Positions 42,989 to 52,820 of a stretch of 64,000 bases of DNA are shown here, piece after piece. How positions within the stretch are numbered: the first letter of the stretch is position 1; every line of letters begins with the position of its first letter. Source of the stretch: Aquibacillus albus. GTDB lineage: Bacteria; Bacillota; Bacilli; Bacillales; Amphibacillaceae. The DNA is taken from the NCBI RefSeq assembly GCF_016908325.1, contig NZ_JAFBDR010000013.1:1-64000 (forward strand), written 5' to 3'. The position numbers and the translations under genes are program-made. The notes beneath the pieces are model-generated. The model saw nothing but the letters and a program-made list of their open reading frames with translations, ran no database searches and was not told the DNA's origin.

Positions 42989-44740
42989 ATGAGTAATCGC
43001 AAAATTGTTGTAATAGGTGGCGGTCTCGCAGGCCTTATGGCAACGATAAAAGCTGCAGAAGCAGGAGTTTCTGTTGATTTATTATCGATTGTACCTGTAA
43101 AGCGTTCTCACTCTGTTTGTGCTCAAGGTGGAATTAATGGAGCTGTAAACACAAAAGGAGAAGGGGACTCTCCTTGGGAACATTTTGATGATACAGTTTA
43201 TGGAGGGGATTTCTTAGCAAACCAACCTCCAGTAAAAGCAATGTGTGAAGCTGCGCCAGGAATTATACATATGTTAGATCGAATGGGAGTTATGTTTAAT
43301 CGTACTCCAGAAGGTCTGCTTGACTTCCGACGTTTTGGTGGAACTCAACACCATAGAACTGCATATGCAGGTGCAACAACAGGACAACAGCTTTTATATG
43401 CCTTAGACGAACAGGTTAGAAGATATGAAGTAGAAGGGCTAGTTACAAAGTACGAGGGATGGGAATTTACCTCAGCCATTATTGATGAAGAGGGTGTTGG
43501 TCGAGGAGTTGTTGCGCAAAGCATACAATCCCATGAAATAAAAGCATTTAAAGCAGATGCGGTTATTTTTGCAACAGGTGGTCCTGGGATTATTTTTGGA
43601 AAATCAACAAACTCGGTAATTAATACTGGTTCTGCGGCGGCTTCTTTATATCAACAGGGTGCCATTTATGCCAATGGTGAATTTATTCAAATTCATCCAA
43701 CCGCAATCCCTGGAGATGATAAACTGAGATTGATGAGTGAATCAGCGCGTGGTGAAGGTGGACGAGTTTGGACGTACAAAGATGGTGAGCCTTGGTACTT
43801 CTTGGAGGAGAAGTATCCAGCGTATGGAAATCTTGTTCCACGTGATATTGCAACGAGAGAAATATTTGATGTGTGTGTCAATCAAAAGCTAGGAATTAAT
43901 GGTGAAAACATGGTTTATTTAGATCTTTCACATAAAGATCCAAAAGAACTGGATGTTAAGCTTGGTGGAATTATTGAAATCTATGAAAAATTTGTTGGTG
44001 AAGATCCGCGTAAAGTACCAATGAAAATTTTCCCTGCTGTTCACTATTCAATGGGTGGCCTGTGGGTAGATTATGATCAAATGACAAATATACCAGGTAT
44101 TTTCGCAGCTGGTGAGTGTGATTATTCACAGCATGGTGCTAATCGACTTGGAGCAAATTCATTGCTTTCCTCTATTTATGGTGGAATGGTAGCTGGTCCA
44201 AACGCTATCAAATATATAAATGGTTTAGAAAAAACGATTGATGATTTACCTTCTAGTCTATTTGATAACAAATTAAAAGAAGAAGAAGATTACTTTGAAG
44301 AATTAATGAAAATGGACGGAGAAGAAAATGCCTATCAAATCCATAAAGAATTAGGAGAATGGATGACTGATAACGTTACAGTTGTTCGTGATAATGCAAA
44401 ATTATTAAAAACGGATGAAAAGCTTCAAGAATTATTGGAGCGTTGGGAAAATATTAATATAAATGATACATCTCGTTGGAGCAACCAAGGTGTTATGTTC
44501 ACAAGACAGTTGAAAAATATGATTCACCTTGCACGTGTTATAGCGGTTGGTGCGTATAACCGCAACGAAAGTCGAGGAGCACATTATAAACCAGAGTTTC
44601 CTGAACGAAACGATGAGGAATGGTTAAAAACAACAAAGGCAAAATTTGACCCTGAATCAAATGCGCCAACGTTTAGTTATGAAGATGTAGACGTTTCACT
44701 TATTGAGCCAAGAAAACGTGACTACAGTAAAAAGAAGTAA
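42989..44740 (+). CDS. sdhA: Succinate dehydrogenase flavoprotein subunit
   Basis: Oxidises succinate to fumarate with covalently bound FAD; 583 residues. The Rossmann motif VVIGGGLAGLMA is at the N-terminus, the FAD-linking histidine lies in KRSHSVCAQGGINGA, and RRFGGTQHHRTAYAGATTGQ and the active-site PTAIPGDDKLRLMSESARGEGG follow. The ATG at 42989 is chosen by comparison with B. subtilis SdhA; GTG at 42977 is an alternative. Confidence 0.97.
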   Translation: MSNRKIVVIGGGLAGLMATIKAAEAGVSVDLLSIVPVKRSHSVCAQGGINGAVNTKGEGDSPWEHFDDTVYGGDFLANQPPVKAMCEAAPGIIHMLDRMGVMFNRTPEGLLDFRRFGGTQHHRTAYAGATTGQQLLYALDEQVRRYEVEGLVTKYEGWEFTSAIIDEEGVGRGVVAQSIQSHEIKAFKADAVIFATGGPGIIFGKSTNSVINTGSAAASLYQQGAIYANGEFIQIHPTAIPGDDKLRLMSESARGEGGRVWTYKDGEPWYFLEEKYPAYGNLVPRDIATREIFDVCVNQKLGINGENMVYLDLSHKDPKELDVKLGGIIEIYEKFVGEDPRKVPMKIFPAVHYSMGGLWVDYDQMTNIPGIFAAGECDYSQHGANRLGANSLLSSIYGGMVAGPNAIKYINGLEKTIDDLPSSLFDNKLKEEEDYFEELMKMDGEENAYQIHKELGEWMTDNVTVVRDNAKLLKTDEKLQELLERWENININDTSRWSNQGVMFTRQLKNMIHLARVIAVGAYNRNESRGAHYKPEFPERNDEEWLKTTKAKFDPESNAPTFSYEDVDVSLIEPRKRDYSKKK

Positions 44741-44758
44741 AGGGGGGGCAAAACGTTT

Positions 44759-45520
44759 ATGGCTGATAAAACAATTTCGTTAATTATTACTCGTCAAGAC
44801 AGCCCTGATTCTACTCCTTATGAGGAGACGTTTAATGTTCGATATAGAGAGAACATGAATATTATCTCTGCTTTAATGGAAATTCAAAGGAACCCAGTTA
44901 ATGCTAATGGTGAAAAAACTGCTCCGGTTGCTTGGGAATCGAACTGCTTGGAAGAGGTTTGCGGAGCTTGTTCCATGGTGATCAACGGAACACCAAGACA
45001 GGCGTGTTCGACGTTAGTTGATAAATTAGAGCAACCAATCCGTCTTGCGCCAATGGCAACATTCCCGGTTATGAGAGATTTGGCAATTGATAGAAGCAGA
45101 ATGTTTGATTCTCTTAAAAAGGTAAAAGCTTGGATTCCAATTGATGGTACACACGATCTTGGACCAGGTCCGCGTATGCCGGAGAAAAAACGTCAATGGG
45201 CATATGAGCTATCCAAGTGTATGACATGTGGTGTATGCTTAGAGGCTTGTCCAAATGTAAATAGTAAATCAGAATTTATAGGACCAGCTCCATTATCACA
45301 AGTACGTCTCTTTAATTCACATCCAACAGGGGAAATGAATAAAGGAGAACGTTTAACTGCATTGATGGAAGACGGAGGTCTTGCTGGTTGTGGAAATTCA
45401 CAAAACTGTGTACAAGTTTGTCCAAAAGGTATTCCGTTAACCACTTCTATCGCAGCATTAAATCGTGAAACAAGCCTTCAATCTTTTAAGAATTTCTTTG
45501 GCAGTGACTACGCATATTAA
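44759..45520 (+). CDS. sdhB: Succinate dehydrogenase iron-sulfur subunit
   Basis: Carries electrons from FAD to heme through [2Fe-2S], [4Fe-4S] and [3Fe-4S] clusters; 253 residues. Cysteine groups: CLEEVCGACSM and C in RQACSTL for the plant-type cluster (about 62-82), CMTCGVCLEACPN (about 155-167) and CGNSQNCVQVCPKG (about 210-223). AGGGGGGG precedes the ATG. Last gene of the operon. Confidence 0.97.
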   Translation: MADKTISLIITRQDSPDSTPYEETFNVRYRENMNIISALMEIQRNPVNANGEKTAPVAWESNCLEEVCGACSMVINGTPRQACSTLVDKLEQPIRLAPMATFPVMRDLAIDRSRMFDSLKKVKAWIPIDGTHDLGPGPRMPEKKRQWAYELSKCMTCGVCLEACPNVNSKSEFIGPAPLSQVRLFNSHPTGEMNKGERLTALMEDGGLAGCGNSQNCVQVCPKGIPLTTSIAALNRETSLQSFKNFFGSDYAY

Positions 45521-45523
45521 TCT

Positions 45524-45563
45524 TAAAAAAACCTTTCCACTTTATGGTGGGAAGGTTTTTTTT
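45524..45563 (+). terminator. Terminator of sdhCAB
   Basis: AACCTTTCCAC pairs with GTGGGAAGGTT (one G-U) and is followed by a long T-run. Confidence 0.9.
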
Positions 45564-45615
45564 TACATCTTTTATTTCGTTCATTAATTTATATGGATTA
45601 ACGACTAATTTAAGC

Positions 45616-45643
45616 ACAGTTTAACTATATTTTTCATAAAATA
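45616..45643 (+). promoter_or_regulatory. Sigma-K promoter of gerE
   Basis: AC at 45616-45617, 17 bases, then CATAAAATA at 45635-45643. This matches the sigma-K pattern AC-N16/17-CATAnnnTA. B. subtilis gerE is transcribed by sigma-K late in the mother cell, so promoter and gene agree. Confidence 0.75.
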
Positions 45644-45704
45644 CCATGACTAAATAAATACCCTTCAAAATGCAGCTCTGAAGACAGCAAGGAGGGGTTA
45701 AGAC

Positions 45705-45929
45705 TTGAAGGATAATGACTACAAGCCGAAGCAATTATTAACAAAACGGGAAAAAGAAGTATTTGAGCTTCTAGTACAGGATAAAACAACAAAAGAAATA
45801 GCCCAAGAACTTTTTATATCACAAAAGACTGTCCGGAATCACATTTCAAATGCTATGCAAAAATTAGGTGTTAAGGGGCGTTCACAGGCTGTAGTAGAGC
45901 TCCTTCGTATGGGGGAGTTAAAGCTCTAG
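45705..45929 (+). CDS. gerE: Spore coat transcription factor GerE
   Basis: LuxR-type DNA-binding protein of 74 residues that consists almost entirely of the helix-turn-helix (TKEIAQELFISQKTVRNHISNAMQKLGV). It tunes late mother-cell genes for spore coat and germination. Nearly identical to B. subtilis GerE in length and helix sequence. The TTG at 45705 follows GGAGGGG by about 7 bases. Confidence 0.96.
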   Translation: MKDNDYKPKQLLTKREKEVFELLVQDKTTKEIAQELFISQKTVRNHISNAMQKLGVKGRSQAVVELLRMGELKL

Positions 45930-45930
45930 C

Positions 45931-45966
45931 AAAAACCGACTTTCTTTTGGGAAAGTCGGTTTTTTC
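45931..45966 (+). terminator. Terminator of gerE
   Basis: AAAACCGACTTTC and GAAAGTCGGTTTT form a 13-bp stem with a 6-base loop and T-run. Confidence 0.9.
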
Positions 45967-46156
45967 ATCGGGTGGACATAACACCTTCACCCAGTATTTT
46001 TTAGTCATAGAGAATTATAAAAAATTATCGAGCAATTTTTGCAAGAAATATAGTAGAATATTATGTAATGGTAAAAAGAAAAAGGAGTAACAAGAACTAG
46101 ATTCTGATAGATGTTCGTAATAATTCGCCCCTATGAATGAAGGAGGGTACCTGTCA

Positions 46157-46633
46157 TTGCAAGATAATAAGAAACCTAAACAAGCAATAACTGAAATAGA
46201 AAAAGAGTTAAGATATATTGCAGGAATAATTAAACAAAAAGGTAGAGAAATATTGAATAGTTACCCAATTACAGCACCACAATTTGTAGCACTACAGTGG
46301 CTGTTAGAAGAGGGAGACTTAACAATCGGGGAACTATCCAATAAAATTAATTTAGCGTGTAGTACAACGACTGATCTTGTTGATCGAATGGAAAAAAATG
46401 AAATAGTGGAAAGAGCTAGAGACCCAAAAGATCGAAGAGTAGTACGAATACATTTATTAGAAAAGGGAAAAACCATTATTCATGAAGTAATCCGAAAGCG
46501 ACAAGAGTACTTAGGTGAGGTTTTGGAAAATGTACCAAATGATAAAGTAGATTTACTTTATGACATCCTTCATTTACTTCATGAACAGATGAAAGAGGTA
46601 GAAACAATTAACATCAAGACAAAGAGGGGATAA
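46157..46633 (+). CDS. ysmB: MarR-family transcriptional regulator (YsmB-like)
   Basis: Winged-helix regulator of 158 residues. DNA-binding core: [40 protein letters not shown]. The TTG at 46157 follows GAAGGAGGG; an ATG at 46133 lies upstream of that ribosome site and is not used. It ends 1 base before racE, so the pair is co-transcribed. Its ligand and targets are unknown. Confidence 0.9.
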   Translation: MQDNKKPKQAITEIEKELRYIAGIIKQKGREILNSYPITAPQFVALQWLLEEGDLTIGELSNKINLACSTTTDLVDRMEKNEIVERARDPKDRRVVRIHLLEKGKTIIHEVIRKRQEYLGEVLENVPNDKVDLLYDILHLLHEQMKEVETINIKTKRG

Positions 46634-46634
46634 A

Positions 46635-47441
46635 ATGGATCAACCGATAGGGGTAATTGATTCAGGAGTAGGGGGATTAACAGTTGCTAGTGAGTTAATG
46701 AGACAGCTTCCTAAGGAACAGTTAATTTACCTTGGAGACACGCTAAGATGTCCGTATGGTCCAAGACCTAAGGAGGAAGTCATCCAATATACAATGGAAA
46801 TGGTTGATTTTCTTTTAAACAGAAATATAAAAATGCTAGTAGTCGCTTGCAATACCGCCACAGCATTCACATTAGATTTGCTTCGGTCAAGGTTAACGAT
46901 ACCTGTAATAGGCGTCATTCAGCCTGGGGCTAGAGCAGCAATTAAAATAACTAACAATAAGCGTATTGGAGTAATAGGAACAGAAGGAACCATTAATAGT
47001 AAAGCTTATCCACTAGCCTTACAAGATATAAACTCAACCATTCGTGTTAATGATTTAGCTTGTCCGCGTTTTGTTCCATTAGTGGAAGAGGGCATTTTAT
47101 CTGGTCCTGAAGCACATAGGGTAGTTTATGAATCATTGAAGCCGCTAAAGGAAAAAAATCATATTGATACCTTAATACTTGGATGCACCCATTATCCTTT
47201 GTTAAAAGACATCATTCAGGAAGTGATGGGGAATCATATTCAGATTATTTCTTCAGGTGAGGAAACTGCTCGTGAGGTAAGTACTATTCTTAGTTATCAT
47301 AAAAAATTGTATAATGGTGATAAGGAACCAAACCATCAGTTTTATACTACTGGTCATTTAGCGGTGTTTGATCGAATTGCAAAACTTTGGTTAAACCAGC
47401 CAATATCTATGATTGAAAATGCAGTTATTGGTGTCAATTAA
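46635..47441 (+). CDS. racE: Glutamate racemase
   Basis: Makes D-glutamate for peptidoglycan; 268 residues. The two catalytic cysteines are C72 in VVACNTATA and C184 in [21 protein letters not shown] at the start and the YGPRP motif complete the family signature. AAGAGGGG precedes the ATG by a few bases. Also known as murI. Confidence 0.96.
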   Translation: MDQPIGVIDSGVGGLTVASELMRQLPKEQLIYLGDTLRCPYGPRPKEEVIQYTMEMVDFLLNRNIKMLVVACNTATAFTLDLLRSRLTIPVIGVIQPGARAAIKITNNKRIGVIGTEGTINSKAYPLALQDINSTIRVNDLACPRFVPLVEEGILSGPEAHRVVYESLKPLKEKNHIDTLILGCTHYPLLKDIIQEVMGNHIQIISSGEETAREVSTILSYHKKLYNGDKEPNHQFYTTGHLAVFDRIAKLWLNQPISMIENAVIGVN

Positions 47442-47451
47442 TTAGAAGCGG

Positions 47452-47477
47452 AACTGTCCGATGTCGGGCAGTTTTTT
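47452..47477 (+). terminator. Terminator of racE
   Basis: AACTGTCCG and CGGGCAGTT (one G-U) with ATGT loop and T-run. A second hairpin, GCCAATT/AATTGGT at 47503-47518 followed by T residues, may act as a backup. Confidence 0.8.
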
Positions 47478-47678
47478 AACGGGTTTTTTATATATAGGAG
47501 CTGCCAATTTTAATTGGTGGTTCTTTTTTTTACTTTCGGAAATAACATTTAAGGTTAGGAATAAGTAACAAGCTAATATAGAATCTTTAAATTGTATAAA
47601 TAAAATTTCATTGGCATGGTCTATTTTGTTAAAAAGCTCGTATATATAATAGTACAAACCATCGTGGGAGGGAAAAGC

Positions 47679-48806
47679 ATGAAGAGACGTGCGTATTTTA
47701 TCTATACCGTCATATTCGGTATGACAATTATCTTGTTATCTGGATGTGGCATTTTTAAAGGTGAACAAACGATAGAGGAAATGGATACTCCTCCTGAGGA
47801 AGCAAGCTTAACAAATGATTTGGATAATGCTTCGGAAGAAGGAGCACCTGATGAGGGAACGGAAGGTGAAGAAGGGTCAGATGAATCGGAAGGCGATGAA
47901 CAGGAGGGAACGAACGAAAGTATAGAGACAGTTGAAAGACAATTATATTTATTAGATTCCAATGGGATGGTTGTTCCACAAACGTTAGAGTTACCAAAAG
48001 CAGAGTCTAAAGAAGTGGCTAAACAAACGTTGCAATATTTAGTTAAAGGTGGACCTGTAACAGAGCTCCTTCCTAATGGATTTCAAGCTGTACTACCATC
48101 AGGTACGGAAATAATTGGTCTTAATTTGGAGGAAGATGGTACATTAATAGTAGACGTGTCTAAGGAATTTGCGGAATATCGCCCAGAAGATGAACAAAAA
48201 ATTGTTCAGGCTATGACGTTTACCCTAACACAGTTTGAAAATGTCAAGCGAGTGAAACTATGGATAAATGGATATGAACAGGATGTAATGCCTGTAAACG
48301 GAACACCAATATCAAATGGATATTCAAGAGCGAACGGGATTAATCTAACTCTAAGTGAATCGGTTGATTTAATGGATAGTGAAGCGGTAACGCTTTACTA
48401 TCCAGCACAAACACAAGACCAATTCTATTATGTACCAGTAACTCAACATATAGAGATGAATAATGATGATGCTTATCAATCTATTGTACAAGCATTAGTA
48501 GAAGGACCTTCGTATGATCTTAATTTGTTAAACGTGTTTAATAGTGGTACGGAGTTAATAGAGGAACCGACATATAATGACGGTGTTCTAACTTTGAGCT
48601 TTAATGAGAATGTTCTAAATAGTATAGATACTAGCTCGATTAGTGATGAAGTAATGGAAACCTTAGTACTAACACTTACAGAACAGCCTGGTGTAGATGC
48701 GGTCAATATTACAGTAGAAAATGTAGATGAAGTTTACAATGAAGACGGCGTTCCATATTCAGAGCCAGTTACTAGAGATACATTTGTACCTACTGGCAGT
48801 CTATAA
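47679..48806 (+). CDS. gerM: Spore germination/sporulation lipoprotein GerM
   Basis: Lipoprotein of 375 residues needed for sporulation and germination; in B. subtilis it helps assemble the SpoIIIA-Q channel between the two membranes. The signal peptide ends in the lipobox LSGC with C23 as the lipidated residue. An extremely acidic Glu/Asp/Gly/Ser linker (about 30-85) leads to two GerMN domains (about 90-215 and 225-370). The ATG at 47679 follows GGGAGGG. A terminator and then a group II intron follow. Confidence 0.93.
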   Translation: MKRRAYFIYTVIFGMTIILLSGCGIFKGEQTIEEMDTPPEEASLTNDLDNASEEGAPDEGTEGEEGSDESEGDEQEGTNESIETVERQLYLLDSNGMVVPQTLELPKAESKEVAKQTLQYLVKGGPVTELLPNGFQAVLPSGTEIIGLNLEEDGTLIVDVSKEFAEYRPEDEQKIVQAMTFTLTQFENVKRVKLWINGYEQDVMPVNGTPISNGYSRANGINLTLSESVDLMDSEAVTLYYPAQTQDQFYYVPVTQHIEMNNDDAYQSIVQALVEGPSYDLNLLNVFNSGTELIEEPTYNDGVLTLSFNENVLNSIDTSSISDEVMETLVLTLTEQPGVDAVNITVENVDEVYNEDGVPYSEPVTRDTFVPTGSL

Positions 48807-48820
48807 TTTAAAACAGAATG

Positions 48821-48853
48821 AAAAAAGAGCTGAGGTGCCTCAGCTCTTTTTTT
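48821..48853 (+). terminator. Terminator of gerM
   Basis: GAGCTGAG and CTCAGCTC with a GTGC loop, extended by A and T runs. The group II intron begins 3-4 bases after the T-run. Confidence 0.92.
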
Positions 48854-48856
48854 ATG

Positions 48857-50743
48857 GTGTGCCCGGCATGGGTTATAACTTGGTGGTGAAAGTCCACTAC
48901 AGGCTTGGCAGTAGGAACTGTTAGCCAATGACAAGGGTGTCCATCGTGAGATGGAATCTGAAGGAAGTCGGAGGCGAAATCCCGAACTGACGAACAGAAA
49001 TTGTATATAAGGCTGAATTGGGATGGATGAGTTTGCCATACAAAACGAAATCCAATACTGCACGAGTCCCATACAGTAAATACAGCAGTTACATGGGAGG
49101 AAGGTTATAACTCTTACCCGGGGAGGTCTTACAAGGGTTCTAGACAAGAGGGAAGGAATTTCCCACAAGAACAATCATGGCAGTGATGTTGTGATGAATT
49201 GTAAGAAGTCAGCAGATGCCATAGTAGTCCGAAAGGATGAAGGGCTGAACAATAGTAATCTTGGAAACAGTGGAGGTGTGAGAAATGCAAAAACCACAGA
49301 CAACGTTGAAAGACGGCTATCCACAAGAGAATAGGATGGAATCTGAAGGTATAGTGGAAGCGTGTAGTATTTCTCGCGGTGAATCTGAAGGAAGAGATGG
49401 TGTGACTAATCTTATTGATAAAGTAATTAGCCGACACAATCTAAATAAGGCATATAAAAGAGTAAAGGCTAACAAAGGCTCTTCGGGAGTAGACGGGATG
49501 GAAGTAGAGGAATTGTACCCTTATTTAATATTAAATAGGGAGACTCTAATATCCCAAATCAAAGATGGCTCATACGAGCCTCAGCCCGTGAAGCGTGTGG
49601 AAATAGACAAAGATGATGGTTCAAAGAGAAAGTTAGGTGTGCCAACGGTGATTGACCGACTTGTCCAACAAGCAATCCTCCAAATCATCGAAGCAATTAT
49701 TGACCCAACCTTCTCAGACTCTAGCTTTGGATTTAGACCTAACCGTAGTGCTCACGACGCAATGAAACAAGCAAAGAAATACTATGGAGATGGCTATCGA
49801 ACAGTGGTAGACATTGATATGAAACAATACTTTGACACGGTTAATCACGATAAACTAATGTTTCATGTTGAGAAGCATATCAAAGACCCAATAATCCTCC
49901 GGCTTATACGGAAATTTTTAAGAAGTGGGGTTTCCATAAAAGGGAAAGTCTATCCCACAGAAGTCGGTTGCCCTCAAGGTGGGAATCTCTCTCCAATTCT
50001 GAGTAATATCTACCTTGACCAACTGGATAAAGAACTTGAAAAACGAGGACATAGGTTCGTTCGGTACGCTGACGACGGTAATATCTACGTGAAAACTACA
50101 AAGGCAGGGAATCGAGTGATGGATAGTATCACAAAATTCCTAGAGGAAAACCTTAAGCTGACAGTGAACCATCAGAAAAGTAAGGTGGGAAGTCCTACAA
50201 AACGAAAGTTTCTTGGATTTTGCATACATGCAACAAAAGCAGGTGTAGGATTTCGCCCACATCACAAATCTAAAAAGAAATTTGAAAAAAAGCTCAGACA
50301 ACTAACCAAGCGAAACCGTAGTGGAAACATTCGACAAATCATTAAAGAAATTAATGAGGTCACAACAGGATGGATTAATTACTATGGCATCGGCTATATG
50401 AAAAACTATATTCGTAATATCAACCGATGGATTAGGAGGAGAATTAGGCAAATCATATGGAAGCGATGGAAGATGGTTAAGACACGATACAGAAGTCTTA
50501 TCAAATTAAAAATTCCAAAGCAAAAAGCTTGGGAATGGGCTAACACACGAAAAGGACATTGGCACATAGCATGTAGCCATATTCTACATAGAGCCATTAA
50601 GAATGAAATTCTCGAGAAAATTGGTTTGAAAAACCTAAACCAACTCCTCGAGAAAGCACACTCAAACTATTGAACCGCCGTATACCGAACGGTACGTATG
50701 GTGGTGTGAGAGGTCGGAGGTTAGTCACCTCCTCCTACTCGAT
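48857..50743 (+). mobile_element. Group II intron inserted behind the gerM terminator
   Basis: The 5' end GTGTGCCCGGC at 48857 matches the group II GTGYG start. About 430 nt of structured, GC-richer RNA sequence precede a maturase gene. After the gene, a domain V-like hairpin (about 50674-50706) and a domain VI-like hairpin GGAGGT/ACCTCC lead to the 3' end CTACTCGAT at about 50743. The total of about 1.89 kb with all parts present suggests a complete intron. Exact 3' end is good to a few bases. Confidence 0.88.
49285..50673 (+). CDS. ltrA: Group II intron reverse transcriptase/maturase
   Basis: Intron-encoded protein of 462 residues. Reverse transcriptase blocks: KRKLGVPTVIDRLVQQAI, SFGFRPNRSAHDA, VVDIDMKQYFDTV, CPQGGNLSPILSNIYLD and the catalytic FVRYADDGNIY; then a maturase (X) domain with GWINYYGIGYM and a basic C-terminus. 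There is no H-N-H endonuclease domain. GGAGGTGTG precedes the ATG. It needs to act with the surrounding intron RNA. Confidence 0.94.
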   Translation: MQKPQTTLKDGYPQENRMESEGIVEACSISRGESEGRDGVTNLIDKVISRHNLNKAYKRVKANKGSSGVDGMEVEELYPYLILNRETLISQIKDGSYEPQPVKRVEIDKDDGSKRKLGVPTVIDRLVQQAILQIIEAIIDPTFSDSSFGFRPNRSAHDAMKQAKKYYGDGYRTVVDIDMKQYFDTVNHDKLMFHVEKHIKDPIILRLIRKFLRSGVSIKGKVYPTEVGCPQGGNLSPILSNIYLDQLDKELEKRGHRFVRYADDGNIYVKTTKAGNRVMDSITKFLEENLKLTVNHQKSKVGSPTKRKFLGFCIHATKAGVGFRPHHKSKKKFEKKLRQLTKRNRSGNIRQIIKEINEVTTGWINYYGIGYMKNYIRNINRWIRRRIRQIIWKRWKMVKTRYRSLIKLKIPKQKAWEWANTRKGHWHIACSHILHRAIKNEILEKIGLKNLNQLLEKAHSNY

Positions 50744-50821
50744 TATATTATATTATTGTATGAGGATACATGAATTAGGCGAAAATATGTTACGATTATA
50801 AAGGTGAAAAGGAGGATTTAT

Positions 50822-51586
50822 ATGAGAATAAACGAACGAAAAGTAAATCAATTAAGGCCAATAACAATTGAGACTGAATATACAAAACACCCTGAAGGTT
50901 CCGTTTTAATTTCGGTAGGAGATACCAAAGTTATATGTAATGCTAGTATTGAAGAACGTGTTCCGCCTTTTATGCGAGGAGAGGGAAGAGGTTGGATAAC
51001 TGCTGAGTACTCGATGTTACCTAGAGCAACTGAACAAAGAAATATACGTGAATCTTCAAAAGGAAAGGTATCAGGTCGGACTATGGAAATTCAACGATTA
51101 ATTGGTCGTTCCCTGCGAGCTGTTGTTGACTTGAAAAAATTAGGTGAACGAACAGTATGGGTTGATTGTGATGTGATACAAGCAGATGGAGGAACAAGAA
51201 CAGCTTCTATAACTGGTGCATTTGTTGCAGTTGTCTTGGCGTTTGGCACTTTAATGGACAAAGATACAATTAACCATATACCTATTAATGACTATTTAGC
51301 TGCTACTTCTGTAGGTATTCTCCCAGATGGTACGGAAATATTAGACTTACAATATGAGGAAGATTCTAAAGCGAAGGTTGACATGAACATTGTAATGACA
51401 GGAAAAGGAGAATTTGTTGAGATTCAAGGTACGGGAGAAGAAGCGACGTTTACTCCGGAGCAGTTACAAAAAATGTTAGAATTGGCAAATCATGGCTTAA
51501 CAGAAATAATCGAATTACAAAAAGAAGCTCTTGGGAAATGGGCACCAATTATGGAGGAAAGTATAATGAGGGAAGCCGATGAATAA
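50822..51586 (+). CDS. rph: Ribonuclease PH
   Basis: Phosphorolytic 3'-5' exoribonuclease that trims tRNA 3' ends; 254 residues forming a hexamer. Motifs: [20 protein letters not shown] at the N-terminus, [32 protein letters not shown] and [19 protein letters not shown] with the phosphate-binding site. AAAGGAGG lies 8 bases before the ATG at 50822. It overlaps rdgB by 8 bases. Confidence 0.96.
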   Translation: MRINERKVNQLRPITIETEYTKHPEGSVLISVGDTKVICNASIEERVPPFMRGEGRGWITAEYSMLPRATEQRNIRESSKGKVSGRTMEIQRLIGRSLRAVVDLKKLGERTVWVDCDVIQADGGTRTASITGAFVAVVLAFGTLMDKDTINHIPINDYLAATSVGILPDGTEILDLQYEEDSKAKVDMNIVMTGKGEFVEIQGTGEEATFTPEQLQKMLELANHGLTEIIELQKEALGKWAPIMEESIMREADE

Positions 51587-52172
51587 GTTGTTCATTGCAA
51601 CGAAAAATAATGGGAAAATAAAGGATTTTAAAGGTTTATTCGCGAAATATGACATTAACATCATTTCTTTATTAGATTTAGATGATTCATTACCCGATAT
51701 AGAAGAAACTGGAGATACCTTTGAAGAAAATGCAGCAATAAAAGCGGAGACGATCGTAAAGGCGCTAAATATTCCAGTACTTGCTGATGATTCTGGGTTA
51801 GAAGTTGATGCTCTTAATGGACAACCAGGAGTTTATTCTGCACGCTACGCCGGTGTGGAAAAAGATGATACCGCTAATTTACATAAGGTATTAAATGAAT
51901 TAGAAGGTGTGCCGAAAGAAGAACGAACTGCAAGGTTTGTTTGTGTTTTGGCCTTAGCACATCCAAATGAACCTATCATTTTTAAAAAAGGTACATGTGA
52001 AGGAACCATAGTCGAGAATCCTATGGGTGAAAATGGTTTTGGATATGACCCCATATTTTGCCCGAAAGGTTATAATAAAACAATGGCTCAATTAAGTTCT
52101 CAGGAAAAAAATGAAATAAGTCATCGTAGAAATGCAATGATTCAATTAGAAAATTGGCTGAAAAACAAATGA
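51579..52172 (+). CDS. rdgB: dITP/XTP pyrophosphatase
   Basis: House-cleaning nucleotide pyrophosphatase that removes dITP and XTP; 197 residues, HAM1 family. Marks: [18 protein letters not shown] at the start, [24 protein letters not shown] (about 68-91), [11 protein letters not shown] and ISHRRNA near the end. Starts within rph, so translation is coupled. Called ysnA in B. subtilis. Confidence 0.95.
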   Translation: MNKLFIATKNNGKIKDFKGLFAKYDINIISLLDLDDSLPDIEETGDTFEENAAIKAETIVKALNIPVLADDSGLEVDALNGQPGVYSARYAGVEKDDTANLHKVLNELEGVPKEERTARFVCVLALAHPNEPIIFKKGTCEGTIVENPMGENGFGYDPIFCPKGYNKTMAQLSSQEKNEISHRRNAMIQLENWLKNK

Positions 52173-52188
52173 GATTTGAGGTGATTTG

Positions 52189-52707
52189 ATGCCAAAGGTG
52201 TTGATTATAAGTGATAGTCATGGGTGGAGAGATGAAGTTAGTCAAATCAAAGACAGGCATTCGGAAGAAGTCGATCAATTTATCCATTGTGGTGATTCTG
52301 AATTAGAAACGGATGCTACTGAACTTAATCAATATTTGACTGTTGCGGGAAACTGCGATTTTGCTTCGAAATTTCCTAATGAAGTTGAAATTACTATTGG
52401 AACGCTAAACTTCTTCGTTACACATGGTCATTTATATGATGTTAAATCAACTTTAATGAGGTTAGATTATCGTGCAGAGGAGCTAGGTGCACATGTTGTT
52501 TGCCATGGTCACTCTCATATAGCAAAAGCTGAAAAAATTGGTAATCGAATTATTCTTAACCCAGGTAGTATTCGATTGCCGAGAATGCGAAGAGAAGGAA
52601 CCTACGCGATAATGAGCTGGGAATCAATGGATGATATTTTAATTGAATTTTACACGTTGCAAGGTCATAAGGTTGAAGATCTTACTTTTCAAACAAGTCT
52701 TTCTTAG
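52189..52707 (+). CDS. ysnB: YfcE/MJ0936-type metallophosphoesterase (YsnB-like)
   Basis: Calcineurin-like phosphodiesterase of 172 residues. Metal-binding blocks: ISDSHG at the N-terminus, HCGDSE, VAGNCD, THGH and CHGHSH with NPGS. Substrate unknown; related enzymes act on phosphodiesters. The ATG at 52189 follows GAGGTGAT; the codon before it, TTG, is in frame but less well spaced. Third gene of rph-rdgB-ysnB. Confidence 0.92.
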   Translation: MPKVLIISDSHGWRDEVSQIKDRHSEEVDQFIHCGDSELETDATELNQYLTVAGNCDFASKFPNEVEITIGTLNFFVTHGHLYDVKSTLMRLDYRAEELGAHVVCHGHSHIAKAEKIGNRIILNPGSIRLPRMRREGTYAIMSWESMDDILIEFYTLQGHKVEDLTFQTSLS

Positions 52708-52709
52708 GG

Positions 52710-52748
52710 TTAGAGTTGGCCTGCTAAAATAGGTCAACTCTAATTTAA
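52710..52748 (+). terminator. Terminator of rph-rdgB-ysnB
   Basis: TTAGAGTTGGCCT and AGGTCAACTCTAA form a 13-bp stem (one G-U) with an 8-base loop; only a modest T-run follows. Confidence 0.65.
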
Positions 52749-52768
52749 TAAAATTTGGTAATTAATAG

Positions 52769-52797
52769 TTGACAAATTCCTTCAAAATTTATATAAT
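52769..52797 (+). promoter_or_regulatory. Consensus sigma-A promoter of the tRNA cluster
   Basis: TTGACA at 52769-52774, 17 bases, TATAAT at 52792-52797: a perfect consensus promoter, as expected for stable RNA. The start site would be near 52804, just before the first truncated tRNA. Confidence 0.92.
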
Positions 52798-52820
52798 AAA
52801 ATTTGTCTTTTGAAATTCGG

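Noticed and set aside
48734-49174. 146-codon minus-strand frame over the 5' part of the group II intron
   Set aside because: Lies in structured intron RNA; no ribosome site or recognisable domain.
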